Both the position numbers and the translations under genes were made by a program. From an uncultured Bacteroidaceae bacterium (lineage in GTDB: Bacteria; Bacteroidota; Bacteroidia; Bacteroidales; Bacteroidaceae), in contig CAJGDX010000031.1 of NCBI GenBank assembly GCA_904502185.1, positions 1 through 20,344 of the forward strand: a DNA stretch of 20,344 bases, in the 5' to 3' direction. The notes beneath the pieces were generated by a model, which saw only the letters and a list, made by a program, of their open reading frames with translations, was not told the origin of the DNA and searched no databases. Below, piece by piece: positions 1 to 8,376 of the stretch. The first letter of the stretch is position 1. Every line of letters starts with the position of its first letter.

Positions 1-75
1 ACTACCCTCTCCCAGCACAATGCAAATGCCCGCCGCTATCAAGAGGCATTGAACAAACTGACTATAAAGAAGTAA
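1..75 (+). CDS. C-terminal end of an unidentified protein (5' partial)
   Basis: Frame 1 is open from the window edge and ends with TAA at 73-75, giving the last 24 residues of a protein. The tail is hydrophilic and rich in Asn, Arg, Gln and Lys (it contains NANARRYQEALNKL and ends LTIKK), which would suit a C-terminal helix. It is followed 25 bases later by a long hairpin, as expected of a real gene end. There is too little sequence to name the family. It converges on aspS. Confidence 0.55.
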   Translation, partial: TTLSQHNANARRYQEALNKLTIKK

Positions 76-100
76 TTTTTCAGTAGAATTTTAGTACACC

Positions 101-150
101 ATATAAATCAGACGGGGCCTTTCATATGAAAGGCACCGTCTGATTTATAT
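101..150. terminator. Long bidirectional terminator hairpin between convergent genes
   Basis: The outer arms are ATATAAATCAGACGG (101-115) and its exact complement at 136-150. The inner part continues as the palindrome GCCTTTCATATGAAAGGC after one G/A mismatch. The result is a stem of more than 20 bp lying between the stop of the plus-strand gene at 75 and the aspS stop at 165. The T-rich flanks on both strands suit termination in either direction. Confidence 0.8.
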
Positions 151-164
151 AGGTAATACCTGTT

Positions 165-1925
165 TTATTTCTCTTTAATATCAATAGCTATATTAAGCTC
201 ATCAAGCTGCTCAGGCTCCAACACAGAAGGAGCGTCAATCATTGTATCACGTCCCGAATTGTTCTTGGGGAAAGCAATACAATCTCTGATGCTGTCGAGA
301 CCGGCAAAGAGGCTCACCCATCTGTCAAGACCGTAAGCAAGACCACCATGAGGAGGTGCACCGTACTTGAAGGCATCGAGCAACCAACCGAACTGCTGCT
401 GCGCACGTTCGGGGGTAAAGCCCAGCAATTCGAACATCTTGTTCTGCAACTCGCTGTCGAAGATACGGATAGAACCGCCACCAACCTCAACACCATTGAT
501 GACCATATCGTAAGCATTGGCACGTACAGCACCCATATCTGTGTCGAGCAGAGGAATATCCTCGGGCTTCGGCGAAGTGAAAGGATGGTGCATAGCCATG
601 AAACGACCCTCCTCCTCGCTCCACTCGAAGAGCGGGAAGTCAACCACCCACAGACAAGCAAACTGATTCTTGTCGCGCAGGCCAAGCTGAGAAGCTACCT
701 CAAGACGCAACTCGCAAAGCTGTTTTCGGGTCTTCATCACATCCTCGCCACTGAGTATCAGGATAAGGTCACCGGGTTCTGCACCAAAGGCTGCCTTCAT
801 CTGCTGAAGAACCTCCTGTGTGTAGAACTTGTCAACGCTTGATTTCACATTGCCATCAGCCTCTACACGAGCATAAACCATACCCTTTGCGCCAATCTGG
901 GGACGACGAACAAAGTCGGTGAGTGCATCCAGCTGCTTGCGTGTGTATGTAGCTGCACCCTTAGCGCAGATACCACCAACGTATGCAGCAGCATCAAATA
1001 CGGGGAATCCGTGTCCCTTCATAATATCCATCAGTTCCACAAACTCCATACCGAAACGCAGGTCAGGCTTGTCGCTACCATAGTATTTCATTGCATCGTG
1101 CCATGTTATACGCTTGAAAGGCTCGTTAATTTCAACGCCACGTATTTTCTTGAACAGATGCTTAGCCATGCCCTCGAAGATAGAGATTACATCCTCCTGC
1201 TCCACGAAGCTCATCTCGCAGTCGATCTGAGTAAACTCGGGCTGACGGTCGGCACGCAAATCCTCATCGCGGAAACACTTAACAATCTGGAAATAGCGGT
1301 CAAAGCCTGATACCATCAGCAACTGTTTGAACAGCTGAGGACTCTGGGGAAGAGCATAGAACTGTCCAGGATTCATACGAGAAGGAACCACAAAGTCGCG
1401 GGCACCCTCGGGAGTAGAAGCGATGAGCATAGGAGTCTCCACTTCAATGAATCCAAGTTCGTCAAGATAGCGGCGAACCTCCATTGTCATCTGATGGCGC
1501 AGTTCGAGATTCTTGCGCACAGCCTCACGTCTGAGGTCGAGATAACGATATTTCATTCTAAGGTCGTCGCCACCGTCTGTATTGTTCTCAATGGTGAAGG
1601 GAGGTGTATCCGACACGTTCAACACATTCAGTTCTTCGACAATAATCTCAATGTCGCCGGTAGGAATATTAGCATTTTTGCTCTGACGCTCGCTGACCTT
1701 ACCTGTAATCTGAATAACATATTCACGACCCAACTTCGAAGCACGCTCACAAAGTTCGGCATTGCTATCCTCGCTGAACACAAGCTGTGTTACACCGTAA
1801 CGGTCGCGCAAGTCGACGAACACCATTCCGCCCATCTTACGTGTACGCTGCACCCATCCACTGAGGGTAACAACCTTGTCAACATCGGCGATTCTAAGTT
1901 CGCCACAATTGTTTGTACGATACAT
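165..1925 (-). CDS. aspS: Aspartyl-tRNA synthetase
   Basis: Cytosolic class II synthetase that charges tRNA-Asp with aspartate using ATP. It has 586 residues, the usual length for the bacterial type. Visible in order are an N-terminal OB-fold anticodon-binding domain (about 1-105), the YRYLDLRR segment at 126-133, the flipping loop TPEGARDFVVPSR (171-183), the QSPQLFKQLLM segment (194-204), class II motif 2 FRDEDLRADRQPEF (218-231), an inserted bacterial GAD domain (about 300-415), and motif 3 GLAYGLDRW (528-536). The start ATG at 1923-1925 is followed at once by the expected OB-fold sequence. It stands alone, divergent from the S9 peptidase gene and convergent with the gene at the window edge. 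The sequence alone does not settle whether it also charges tRNA-Asn. Confidence 0.97.
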   Translation of the reverse strand: MYRTNNCGELRIADVDKVVTLSGWVQRTRKMGGMVFVDLRDRYGVTQLVFSEDSNAELCERASKLGREYVIQITGKVSERQSKNANIPTGDIEIIVEELNVLNVSDTPPFTIENNTDGGDDLRMKYRYLDLRREAVRKNLELRHQMTMEVRRYLDELGFIEVETPMLIASTPEGARDFVVPSRMNPGQFYALPQSPQLFKQLLMVSGFDRYFQIVKCFRDEDLRADRQPEFTQIDCEMSFVEQEDVISIFEGMAKHLFKKIRGVEINEPFKRITWHDAMKYYGSDKPDLRFGMEFVELMDIMKGHGFPVFDAAAYVGGICAKGAATYTRKQLDALTDFVRRPQIGAKGMVYARVEADGNVKSSVDKFYTQEVLQQMKAAFGAEPGDLILILSGEDVMKTRKQLCELRLEVASQLGLRDKNQFACLWVVDFPLFEWSEEEGRFMAMHHPFTSPKPEDIPLLDTDMGAVRANAYDMVINGVEVGGGSIRIFDSELQNKMFELLGFTPERAQQQFGWLLDAFKYGAPPHGGLAYGLDRWVSLFAGLDSIRDCIAFPKNNSGRDTMIDAPSVLEPEQLDELNIAIDIKEK

Positions 1926-1972
1926 ATTATAAATATTTTTTATCAGCTTATTGATATTTTCATTTATCAGCG

Positions 1973-1980
1973 CGAAGATA
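1973..1980 (-). promoter_or_regulatory. Possible -7 element of the aspS promoter
   Basis: Read on the minus strand this is TATCTTCG, close to the Bacteroidetes -7 consensus TAnnTTTG, 47 bases before the aspS start codon. No good TTTG sits at the -33 distance, so this rests on one half-site. Confidence 0.4.
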
Positions 1981-2050
1981 TAGAAAAAAAACGATAAAAT
2001 TCCCTTTTACAGCCAACTGAAAGAACTTTTATCTAAAAAAATAGAACCTT

Positions 2051-2082
2051 TTTGGCTTTTAACGCTCTTTGTGCTATCTTCG
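2051..2082 (+). promoter_or_regulatory. Promoter of the S9 peptidase gene
   Basis: TTTG at 2051-2054, a 20-nt spacer, and TATCTTCG at 2075-2082 match the Bacteroidetes -33/-7 promoter. Transcription would start near 2089, leaving a leader of about 33 nt before the ATG at 2122. It lies in the 196-bp gap shared with the divergent aspS promoter. Confidence 0.65.
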
Positions 2083-2121
2083 CAAAATAATACTAAATAG
2101 ATAATTAAACCTAATAGTAAC

Positions 2122-4350
2122 ATGAAACTGACAAAATTATTACTTAGCAGCCTGTTGTTCTGCTTCGCATTGTCGCCCAGTTTTGCACAGAGCAACGATG
2201 TTGACGAGATTACAGGCCGTGCAAAGAAAAAAAGAGTTCTTGGACAAATAACATGGCTCAAGGACGGTGAGGGTTTCAGTACCCTCGAGTGGAACAGCAA
2301 GGTAGGAGCCAACGACGTAGTGCGCTACGAGGCAAAGAACGATGCACGCAGCATACTTATCCCTGCCGAAAAGTTCATTGACAAGGCTACCGGAAAGCCT
2401 ATCGGTGTCAGCTCATTCCAATGGTCTGACGACAACAGTAAAATCCTTATTTTCAACAACACAAAGCGCGTATGGCGCTACAACACACGTGGCGACTACT
2501 GGGTACTCGACCTCACAAATGGCAACCTTCGCCAGATTGGCAAGGATAAACCCGAATCAACATTGATGTTTGCAAAATTCTCGCCCGATGGCAAGAAGGT
2601 AGCATACGTTTCACTCAACAACATTTACGTTGAAGATGTAGAAACAGGCGCCACCACTGCCCTCACCACAGACGGATGCGACTACATTGTAAACGGAACA
2701 TTCGACTGGGTATACGAAGAGGAGTTCTACTGCCGCGACGGTTTCCGCTGGAGCCCCGACAGCAAATACATTGCCTACTGGCAGTCCGACACACGCGGAA
2801 CAGGTACATTCTACATGATAAACAACGTAGACTCTATCTACTCTAAACCCATTCCCCTCCCCTATCCAAAGGCAGGAACAACAAACTCAGCCGTTAAGGT
2901 GGGTTACGTTTCAGCCGATGGCGGAGCAACAAAATGGATAGAGATTCCCGGTGACCCCCGCAATAACTACATTCCCCGTATGGAGTTTATCCCCGGAACA
3001 AACCGCCTTTTCATCCAGCAGCTCAATCGTCCGCAGAACACAAACAAAGTGTGGATAGCAGACATCAATACATCTAAGCTCGAGAACATTTTCGAAGACA
3101 AGGACGAAGCATGGCTCAACACCAACGACAATATCCAGTGGTCAAAGAACAACGAATACTTCACATGGGAAAGCGACCGCAGCGGATGGCGTCAGCTCTA
3201 CTTTGTACGCGCCGATGGAAAAGAAATTAAGCCCATCACCAACGGCGAATTCGACATTGTACGTCAGGTTGGAATAGACAAGCAGAAGGGCTATGTCTAC
3301 TACATAACCACCATGACAAACTACACACAGCGCTACCTCTACCGTTCTAAGCTCAACGGCAAAGGCAAACCCGAACTTATGAGCCCCGTTTCACAACAGG
3401 GACAGCACAGCTACAACATGTCACCCACAGGCAAATGGGCAATCCACACATTCGGCAGCTCAACAACTGCCCCCATCGTGACAATGGAGAAATTCCCCGA
3501 AGCAAAGGTTGTACGTGTCATCCAGGACAACGAAGAGGCACAGGCACGTTTCAACAAGATGAATCTCACACCCAAAGAATTCATCAAGCTCGACCTCGGT
3601 TACATCACCCTCGATGCATACATGATTAAGCCCAAGGATTTCGATCCCACAAAGAAGTATCCCGTCATCATCGACGTATACGGCGAACCCGCAGGTTCTA
3701 CAGTACAGGATAACTGGACAGGTGGCGACATTGCAGCACACCGTCAGGCAGACAAAGGCTACATTATGGTAAGCATCGAAAACCGCGGTGCCAACGTACC
3801 CCGTGGCCGCGAATGGCGTAAATGCATCTACAAGCAGATTGGTATACATGCATCAGCTGACCAGGCTGCAGGCATCAAGAAGATGGGTGAAATGTTCCCC
3901 TTCATCGACATGGAGCGCATTGGCATCACCGGTTGGAGCGGCGGTGGTTCAACCACACTTCAGTGTATGTTCCGCTACCCCGAACTCTTCAAGACTGGTA
4001 TTGCTATAGCATTCATCTCGCACCAGAAGTTATACGACAGCGTATATCAGGAGCGCTATATGAACACACCTCAGAACAACCCCGAGGGTTACGAAGAGAC
4101 AGCACCTGTGAAATATGCAAAGAACCTCAAAGGAAACCTTCTTCTCATTCACGGAACAGGCGACGACAACGTACACTATCAGAACCTTGAACTTCTTGTA
4201 GACGAACTTGTAAAACACAATAAGATGTTCCACATGATGGCATATCCCAACCGTTCACACGGTATTTACGAGCGCGAAGGAACATCACAACATCTGCAGA
4301 TGCTTCGCGAAAAATATTGGGAAGACTATCTCCCCGCCGGTGGCAGATAA
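2122..4350 (+). CDS. Secreted dipeptidyl-peptidase IV-like S9 protease
   Basis: A 742-residue serine exopeptidase of the DPP-IV type, expected to remove dipeptides from the N-termini of peptides outside the cytoplasm. A signal peptide is clear (MKLTKLLLSSLLFCFALSPSFA). Next comes the eight-bladed propeller domain (about 90-470), which contains DWVYEEEF at 195-202; in DPP-IV this Glu pair binds the free amino terminus of the substrate. The C-terminal alpha/beta-hydrolase domain carries the triad Ser606 (GWSGGGS), Asp681 (HGTGDDN) and His713 (NRSHGI). The residue after the catalytic Ser is Gly, where mammalian DPP-IV has Tyr. The start ATG at 2122 gives a complete signal peptide. The gene is monocistronic, with its own promoter and terminator. 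Assignment to the DPP-IV subfamily is firm from the Glu motif; the exact substrate preference (X-Pro or X-Ala) is not visible. Confidence 0.93.
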   Translation: MKLTKLLLSSLLFCFALSPSFAQSNDVDEITGRAKKKRVLGQITWLKDGEGFSTLEWNSKVGANDVVRYEAKNDARSILIPAEKFIDKATGKPIGVSSFQWSDDNSKILIFNNTKRVWRYNTRGDYWVLDLTNGNLRQIGKDKPESTLMFAKFSPDGKKVAYVSLNNIYVEDVETGATTALTTDGCDYIVNGTFDWVYEEEFYCRDGFRWSPDSKYIAYWQSDTRGTGTFYMINNVDSIYSKPIPLPYPKAGTTNSAVKVGYVSADGGATKWIEIPGDPRNNYIPRMEFIPGTNRLFIQQLNRPQNTNKVWIADINTSKLENIFEDKDEAWLNTNDNIQWSKNNEYFTWESDRSGWRQLYFVRADGKEIKPITNGEFDIVRQVGIDKQKGYVYYITTMTNYTQRYLYRSKLNGKGKPELMSPVSQQGQHSYNMSPTGKWAIHTFGSSTTAPIVTMEKFPEAKVVRVIQDNEEAQARFNKMNLTPKEFIKLDLGYITLDAYMIKPKDFDPTKKYPVIIDVYGEPAGSTVQDNWTGGDIAAHRQADKGYIMVSIENRGANVPRGREWRKCIYKQIGIHASADQAAGIKKMGEMFPFIDMERIGITGWSGGGSTTLQCMFRYPELFKTGIAIAFISHQKLYDSVYQERYMNTPQNNPEGYEETAPVKYAKNLKGNLLLIHGTGDDNVHYQNLELLVDELVKHNKMFHMMAYPNRSHGIYEREGTSQHLQMLREKYWEDYLPAGGR

Positions 4351-4374
4351 CAGCTAAATACGATATTAATAAAT

Positions 4375-4418
4375 AAAATTGGAGTATACACAATCAAAAA
4401 TGTGTATACTCCAATTTT
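4375..4418 (+). terminator. Terminator after the S9 peptidase gene
   Basis: An 18-bp perfect stem (AAAATTGGAGTATACACA at 4375-4392 with its complement at 4401-4418) closes an 8-nt loop, 24 bases after the stop codon. The arm ends in TTTT, and the A-rich left arm means it could also act on the minus strand. Confidence 0.85.
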
Positions 4419-4447
4419 ATTAAGCAACTACTATAAAATGTATAGTC

Positions 4448-4576
4448 CTAAATAGAACTCTTTGCATAATAATTCGTCAGGATAGGAACTCCTACAGCAC
4501 CACATTCTTTAATATGAGTCAAAGCCACCCTAGATCAATAGGCTGCATTATTTAATCCCACAGATATCCCACATAA
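4448..4576 (-). pseudogene. Possible short gene remnant between two terminators
   Basis: On the minus strand, the frame from 4576 to the TAG at 4448-4450 reads protein-like and is broken by one in-frame TGA after about 14 codons. The readable parts are CGISVGLNNAAY and then SRVALTHIKECGAVGVP and ILTNYYAKSSI. It has no start codon or promoter and lies just downstream of the gdhA terminator. I cannot assign it to a family. In sequence this short, chance openness remains quite possible. Confidence 0.15.
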
Positions 4577-4579
4577 GCA

Positions 4580-4610
4580 AACAAGGTCAGCATATTTTGC
4601 TGACCTTGTT
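4580..4610 (-). terminator. Terminator of gdhA
   Basis: A 13-bp perfect stem (AACAAGGTCAGCA with its complement) closes a 5-nt AT loop. It begins 25 bases beyond the gdhA stop codon on the minus strand. The following stretch is only moderately T-rich (TGTTTGCTTATG). Confidence 0.7.
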
Positions 4611-4635
4611 CATTAATATAGTATTGCTATTCTGA

Positions 4636-5970
4636 TTATACGATACCCTGAGCCATCATTGCACGTGCCACTTTCAGGAAGCCTGCAACGTTAGCACCCT
4701 TAACGTAATCAATGTAACCATCCTCGCGTGTACCATACTTCACACATGATGCGTGGATGTTCTTCATGATTTCTTTGAGTTTCTCGTCAACCTTCTCAGC
4801 GCTCCAGTTGAGGTGATATGCATTCTGTGACATCTCAAGACCAGAAACAGATACACCACCAGCGTTAGATGCCTTACCGGGAGCATAGAGCAAGCCTGCA
4901 GCCTGGAATGTCTCAACAGCCTCGGGTGTAGAGGGCATGTTTGCACCTTCTGACACTGCGATTACGCCGTTTGCAACAAGCATTTTTGCATGTTCGCCGT
5001 TGATCTCGTTCTGAGTAGCTGAAGGAAGTGCAATGTCGCCCTTCTCGCCCCAAGGCTTCTGACCCTCAACATATTTGCAACCATATTTGTCAGCATACTC
5101 CTTGATACGTCCACGACGTACATTCTTCAACTCCATGATGTAGTCGAGTTTCTCGCGTGTGATACCATCTGCATCGTAGATGTAACCATTTGAATCGCTC
5201 ATTGTCACAACCTTACCACCAAGTTCAATAACCTTCTCAACAGTGTACTGTGCAACGTTACCTGAACCTGATACAAGGCATACCTTGTCCTTAATGTCAA
5301 GACCTCTTGTCTTCAACATCTCCTGAAGGAAGTAGATGTTACCATAACCGGTTGCCTCGGGACGGATGAGTGAACCACCGAAATCAAGACCTTTACCGGT
5401 GAAGACACCATTAAACTCACGTGTGAGCTTTTTGTACATACCGAACATGTAACCTACCTCGCGACCACCAACACCGATGTCACCTGCGGGAACGTCCATA
5501 TCGGGACCGATGTTACGCCAAAGTTCTGTGATGAACGCCTGGCAGAAACGCATTACCTCTGCATCGCTCTTACCTTTGGGATCGAAGTCTGAACCACCTT
5601 TAGCTCCACCCATGGGAAGAGTTGTAAGTGCGTTCTTGAATGTCTGCTCGAAAGCAAGATATTTAAGGATATTTGTGTTTACTGAAGGGTGGAAACGGAT
5701 ACCGCCTTTGTAAGGACCGATAGCATTGTTGTGCTGTACGCGGTAACCCAAGTTTGTCTGAACATTACCTTTATCGTCTACCCATGTTACACGGAACTGC
5801 AAAATTCTATCGGGCACACAAAGACGCTCTATCAAATTGCAAGCTTCGAACTCGGGGTGCTTATTATACTCATCCTCAATTGTGCGTAAAACCTCTTCCA
5901 CAGCCTGAAAATATTCGGGCTCGTTGGGATAGCGTTGTTTCAGTTTCTCTAATGTTGTTTCAACTTTCAT
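4636..5970 (-). CDS. gdhA: Glutamate dehydrogenase (hexameric, probably NADP-dependent)
   Basis: Interconverts 2-oxoglutarate plus ammonium and glutamate in the cytoplasm, and is a main route of ammonium assimilation in Bacteroidales. Its 444 residues are typical of the small hexameric class. The substrate-binding domain has PYKGGIRFHP (86-95), the signature LPMGGAKGGSDFDPKGK (118-134) with the catalytic Lys124, and the active-site Asp164 in PAGDIGVGGRE. The Rossmann domain has GSGNVA (235-240) and a strand ending VTMSDSNG near 255-262. The C-terminal SNAGGVSVSGLEMSQN segment is fully conserved. NADP preference is inferred from similarity to the NADP-type family. The start at 5968-5970 matches the family N-terminus. 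The gene has its own AT-rich upstream region with a promoter half-site, and its own terminator. Confidence 0.96.
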   Translation of the reverse strand: MKVETTLEKLKQRYPNEPEYFQAVEEVLRTIEDEYNKHPEFEACNLIERLCVPDRILQFRVTWVDDKGNVQTNLGYRVQHNNAIGPYKGGIRFHPSVNTNILKYLAFEQTFKNALTTLPMGGAKGGSDFDPKGKSDAEVMRFCQAFITELWRNIGPDMDVPAGDIGVGGREVGYMFGMYKKLTREFNGVFTGKGLDFGGSLIRPEATGYGNIYFLQEMLKTRGLDIKDKVCLVSGSGNVAQYTVEKVIELGGKVVTMSDSNGYIYDADGITREKLDYIMELKNVRRGRIKEYADKYGCKYVEGQKPWGEKGDIALPSATQNEINGEHAKMLVANGVIAVSEGANMPSTPEAVETFQAAGLLYAPGKASNAGGVSVSGLEMSQNAYHLNWSAEKVDEKLKEIMKNIHASCVKYGTREDGYIDYVKGANVAGFLKVARAMMAQGIV

Positions 5971-6019
5971 ACTTCTACTATAAATCTACGTTTAAATTTC
6001 GTTTTTCTTTATGTCGGCG

Positions 6020-6027
6020 CAAAGTTA
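6020..6027 (-). promoter_or_regulatory. Probable -7 element of the gdhA promoter
   Basis: On the minus strand the sequence is TAACTTTG followed by C, a perfect Bacteroidetes -7 box, placed to start transcription about 43 nt before the gdhA ATG. The -33 region is A/T-rich without a clear TTTG, which could mean an activator is used. Confidence 0.55.
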
Positions 6028-6103
6028 GTTGTTTTAATTGGTTTTTATACTAATATGTGCAAAAAAAATCTTCAAAATCGTTAAAAAAATATTTTATATG
6101 TAT

Positions 6104-6211
6104 AAATATTCCAAATTTTTGAATATTTTATCTGTTTTCATAAGAAAAGAGGTTACACAATATACGATTGACAAATTGTTTGTCTTTTTAAACAAAAGAT
6201 AACAAAAAGAC
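6104..6211. repeat. Cluster of inverted repeats in the AT-rich gap upstream of gdhA
   Basis: The 284-bp gap between gdhA and the TauE-like gene holds no plausible gene. It contains three short inverted repeats: AAATATTC/GAATATTT (6104-6111 and 6121-6128), GACAAATTGTTTGTC (6170-6184), and GTCTTTTT/AAAAAGAC (6182-6189 and 6204-6211). The last two share bases 6182-6184 and so exclude each other. They could be a weak terminator for the upstream permease gene or binding sites acting on gdhA. In DNA this AT-rich some may arise by chance. Confidence 0.3.
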
Positions 6212-6254
6212 ATTATTACAAGAAAGAATAACAAAAAGTGTATAGTTGCACTTT

Positions 6255-6980
6255 TCATATAATGGCTGCAAATCCGCTAACCATCATCATTATATACACA
6301 ATTCTTTTTAAGGTATCACGACTGATATATTCGAAACAGCGCGAACCGAGCCATGCTCCGGCAACAAGGCCCAACAGACCTACACACCAATAATCGAGCG
6401 TCGATTCAGTGAAAAATCCGACGCGCGCCCTGAACAGGGTGTAAAAAACATTAAAAGCCACAGAAAAAGCCTGCAATGTTGCAATATACTGACGTTTATC
6501 GCTGATTGCACCGATGGCATACAACACCACAGGAGGGCCGGGCATAGCAAAGACTCCACCCATAAACCCACTTATGGCACCCACAACTGCTTGCGCAGTT
6601 CTCGATGCGAGCAACATCTTTATCTTTCCATCGCAAAACATAAAATAGAGCGAAATCAATACAAGCATCACCCCCAGACAACGCTTCAGTGTTTCATTGC
6701 CGATGGATGCCATATACTCGATAGATATCCACGAGACAGCGACATTAAAGAGAACTATCACCCACATCACATCCCAACGTATATATTTTATATTTCTAAG
6801 GGCAATAAGCAGCGCAGTAGTACCCGCCAAAAGCCCCGAAAGGGTGATAGACTCACCATACGACGGAAGAATAAAGGGAAAGAACATCATAACAAAGATG
6901 CCAAAGCCGAAGCCACTGACCCTTTGAATAAAGCTGGCTGCAACCGTCAGTATGAGTATATATAAAAAGGTCAGATCCAT
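6255..6980 (-). CDS. TauE/SafE-family membrane permease
   Basis: A 241-residue integral membrane protein with about seven or eight hydrophobic segments and almost no soluble part. Family features are visible: an N-terminal half with VSGFGFGIFVMMFFPFILPS (about 21-40), and a second half with GAISGFMGGVFAMPGPPVVLY (about 134-154), the internally duplicated Gly/Pro-rich motif of TauE/SafE (DUF81) permeases. Family members are thought to export sulfite, sulfonates or other small anions, but nothing here fixes the substrate. The length is normal. The ATG at 6978-6980 starts directly before the first membrane helix. It lies on the same strand as gdhA and the S41-like gene, but is separated from the latter by a terminator and from gdhA by 284 bp, so it is probably transcribed on its own. 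Confidence 0.85.
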   Translation of the reverse strand: MDLTFLYILILTVAASFIQRVSGFGFGIFVMMFFPFILPSYGESITLSGLLAGTTALLIALRNIKYIRWDVMWVIVLFNVAVSWISIEYMASIGNETLKRCLGVMLVLISLYFMFCDGKIKMLLASRTAQAVVGAISGFMGGVFAMPGPPVVLYAIGAISDKRQYIATLQAFSVAFNVFYTLFRARVGFFTESTLDYWCVGLLGLVAGAWLGSRCFEYISRDTLKRIVYIMMMVSGFAAII

Positions 6981-7035
6981 CTGTTGCTATATGATATTAC
7001 AAAGGAGCAAAATAAAGATAAGTCAGCAAAGTGAA

Positions 7036-7055
7036 AGCCGGGCTATTGCCCGGCT
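7036..7055 (-). terminator. Terminator of the S41-like lipoprotein gene
   Basis: AGCCGGGC, loop TATT, GCCCGGCT form an 8-bp GC-rich stem 9 bases past the stop codon on the minus strand. It is followed on that strand by TTTCACTTTG, a modest T-rich tract. Confidence 0.75.
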
Positions 7056-7064
7056 GCACATTCA

Positions 7065-8354
7065 CTATTTTTCTATACTATTATAATTGTACAATGAGTA
7101 ACGCGACTGCACTGCTACCCCATCAGCTGTTTCCTGTGGAAAAGTTCCGGTTGCAATATAATATAAGGTATTGTATAACAGATACTCCTGTTTATTGCCA
7201 AGAGAGTACACCTTATAAATATCGGCAAATTCATTTATCTCGTATCCGGGTGTAATTCCGTAAGCAAGTGTATGTTCTCCGTCTGCATCGCTGACGTATG
7301 CCACAGCAGGAGAAATTGAGAAGCCGTATGGTGATACTATTTTTTCGGTTACAACATCCTCACCATAAGTCGGTTCGCCTATAATTACAACACTATTGTA
7401 ACCGAGTGTTTGTCTGAGCGCATCGATAAACACTTCAGCAGCACCGCGTGTGTTTGCGCCACAAATGATATATACCTTTTCGAGAGCAAGCGTACCGGTT
7501 GCAGAGTATGTATAAAAACTATTCTTATCGCTATTAAGAGCGTTGTATGTGAGCGCACAGAACAGGCTTCCATCATTTTCGGCAGGTACCAGCATTGAAG
7601 CAATCTTGCAGGCTACATCCAGGCTGCCTCCACTATTGTATCGCAAATCAATTATTAGGTCTGTTATCTGTTGTTGTTGGAAACGTTGCACGGCTGTTTC
7701 CATACCTGCAAAACTTTCATCTGTAAAGCGATTGCATACGACATAACCTATTTTGCTGTTGCGCTGTGTATATACAGTATCAAGGTAAAGTCCCACAGGT
7801 GAAAGTTCAGTAGCTGCAGCCATCTGCAAAGTATCACCTGCCTGCCAGCCATACTCCATTGTTTCATCGTCAAGTACAATTCTTGACGTACAGATGGTTG
7901 TTGCGGTTCCTCGCTCAATGATTGCACTATTTCCTGCACCCAGGTTGCTGTTTCCAATTTTCGATATCCAGTCACCACGTTTCAATCCTGAAAGTGCAGC
8001 AGGTGACCCCGGTTCAACAAAACTTACAAGAGCATAATAGTTTCTTGCCTGTTTGCTCAGCGGATCGCGCATCAGAGCATAACTTATACCGTATGAAGTA
8101 GAGCTGGCACTGTCACTGAAAAACGAGAACTTATCACCGGGAACCAGGAGCGACTTTAAAAAATTGTTGTTTGTCACAAAAAAGTCCTGACGCTTAGGTT
8201 CGTGAATAGAGTCGTTCCACAGATAATTCTGCCGCATACAATCAAATATCCATTGATTATCCTGTGTCAGTTCAAGATACTCGTATGTTCTATCCTCGCC
8301 ACATCCGCATGCAAGCATCAGCATGAATATCAAATATACTATTTTATTTTTCAT
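7065..8354 (-). CDS. S41/PDZ-family lipoprotein, apparently lacking the catalytic Ser and Lys
   Basis: A 429-residue exported lipoprotein. The chosen start at 8354 gives a signal MKNKIVYLIFMLMLACGC with a lipobox around Cys16 or Cys18. An in-frame ATG at 8396 is rejected because it lies inside the promoter. A PDZ-like segment (FVEPGSPAALSGLKRGDWI, about 112-130) precedes an S41 core: IGYVVCNRF (202-210) and DLIIDLRYNSGG (232-243). Where C-terminal processing proteases carry the nucleophile in a TASA(S/A)E motif, this protein has TRGAAE (302-307), with Gly304 at the Ser position. Where the catalytic Lys sits in a TYGK motif, it has TYGE (Glu332). It therefore looks like a catalytically inactive, perhaps peptide-binding relative. 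The fold assignment is fairly sure; loss of activity is inference from manual alignment. The gene is probably transcribed alone. Confidence 0.8.
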   Translation of the reverse strand: MKNKIVYLIFMLMLACGCGEDRTYEYLELTQDNQWIFDCMRQNYLWNDSIHEPKRQDFFVTNNNFLKSLLVPGDKFSFFSDSASSTSYGISYALMRDPLSKQARNYYALVSFVEPGSPAALSGLKRGDWISKIGNSNLGAGNSAIIERGTATTICTSRIVLDDETMEYGWQAGDTLQMAAATELSPVGLYLDTVYTQRNSKIGYVVCNRFTDESFAGMETAVQRFQQQQITDLIIDLRYNSGGSLDVACKIASMLVPAENDGSLFCALTYNALNSDKNSFYTYSATGTLALEKVYIICGANTRGAAEVFIDALRQTLGYNSVVIIGEPTYGEDVVTEKIVSPYGFSISPAVAYVSDADGEHTLAYGITPGYEINEFADIYKVYSLGNKQEYLLYNTLYYIATGTFPQETADGVAVQSRYSLYNYNSIEK

Positions 8355-8376
8355 TTTCACTATTTTATTTATTCTG

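Noticed and set aside
1494..1997. Plus-strand frame of 167 codons opposite the aspS 5' half
   Set aside because: Antisense to conserved aspS codons and runs through its promoter region; no recognisable protein features.
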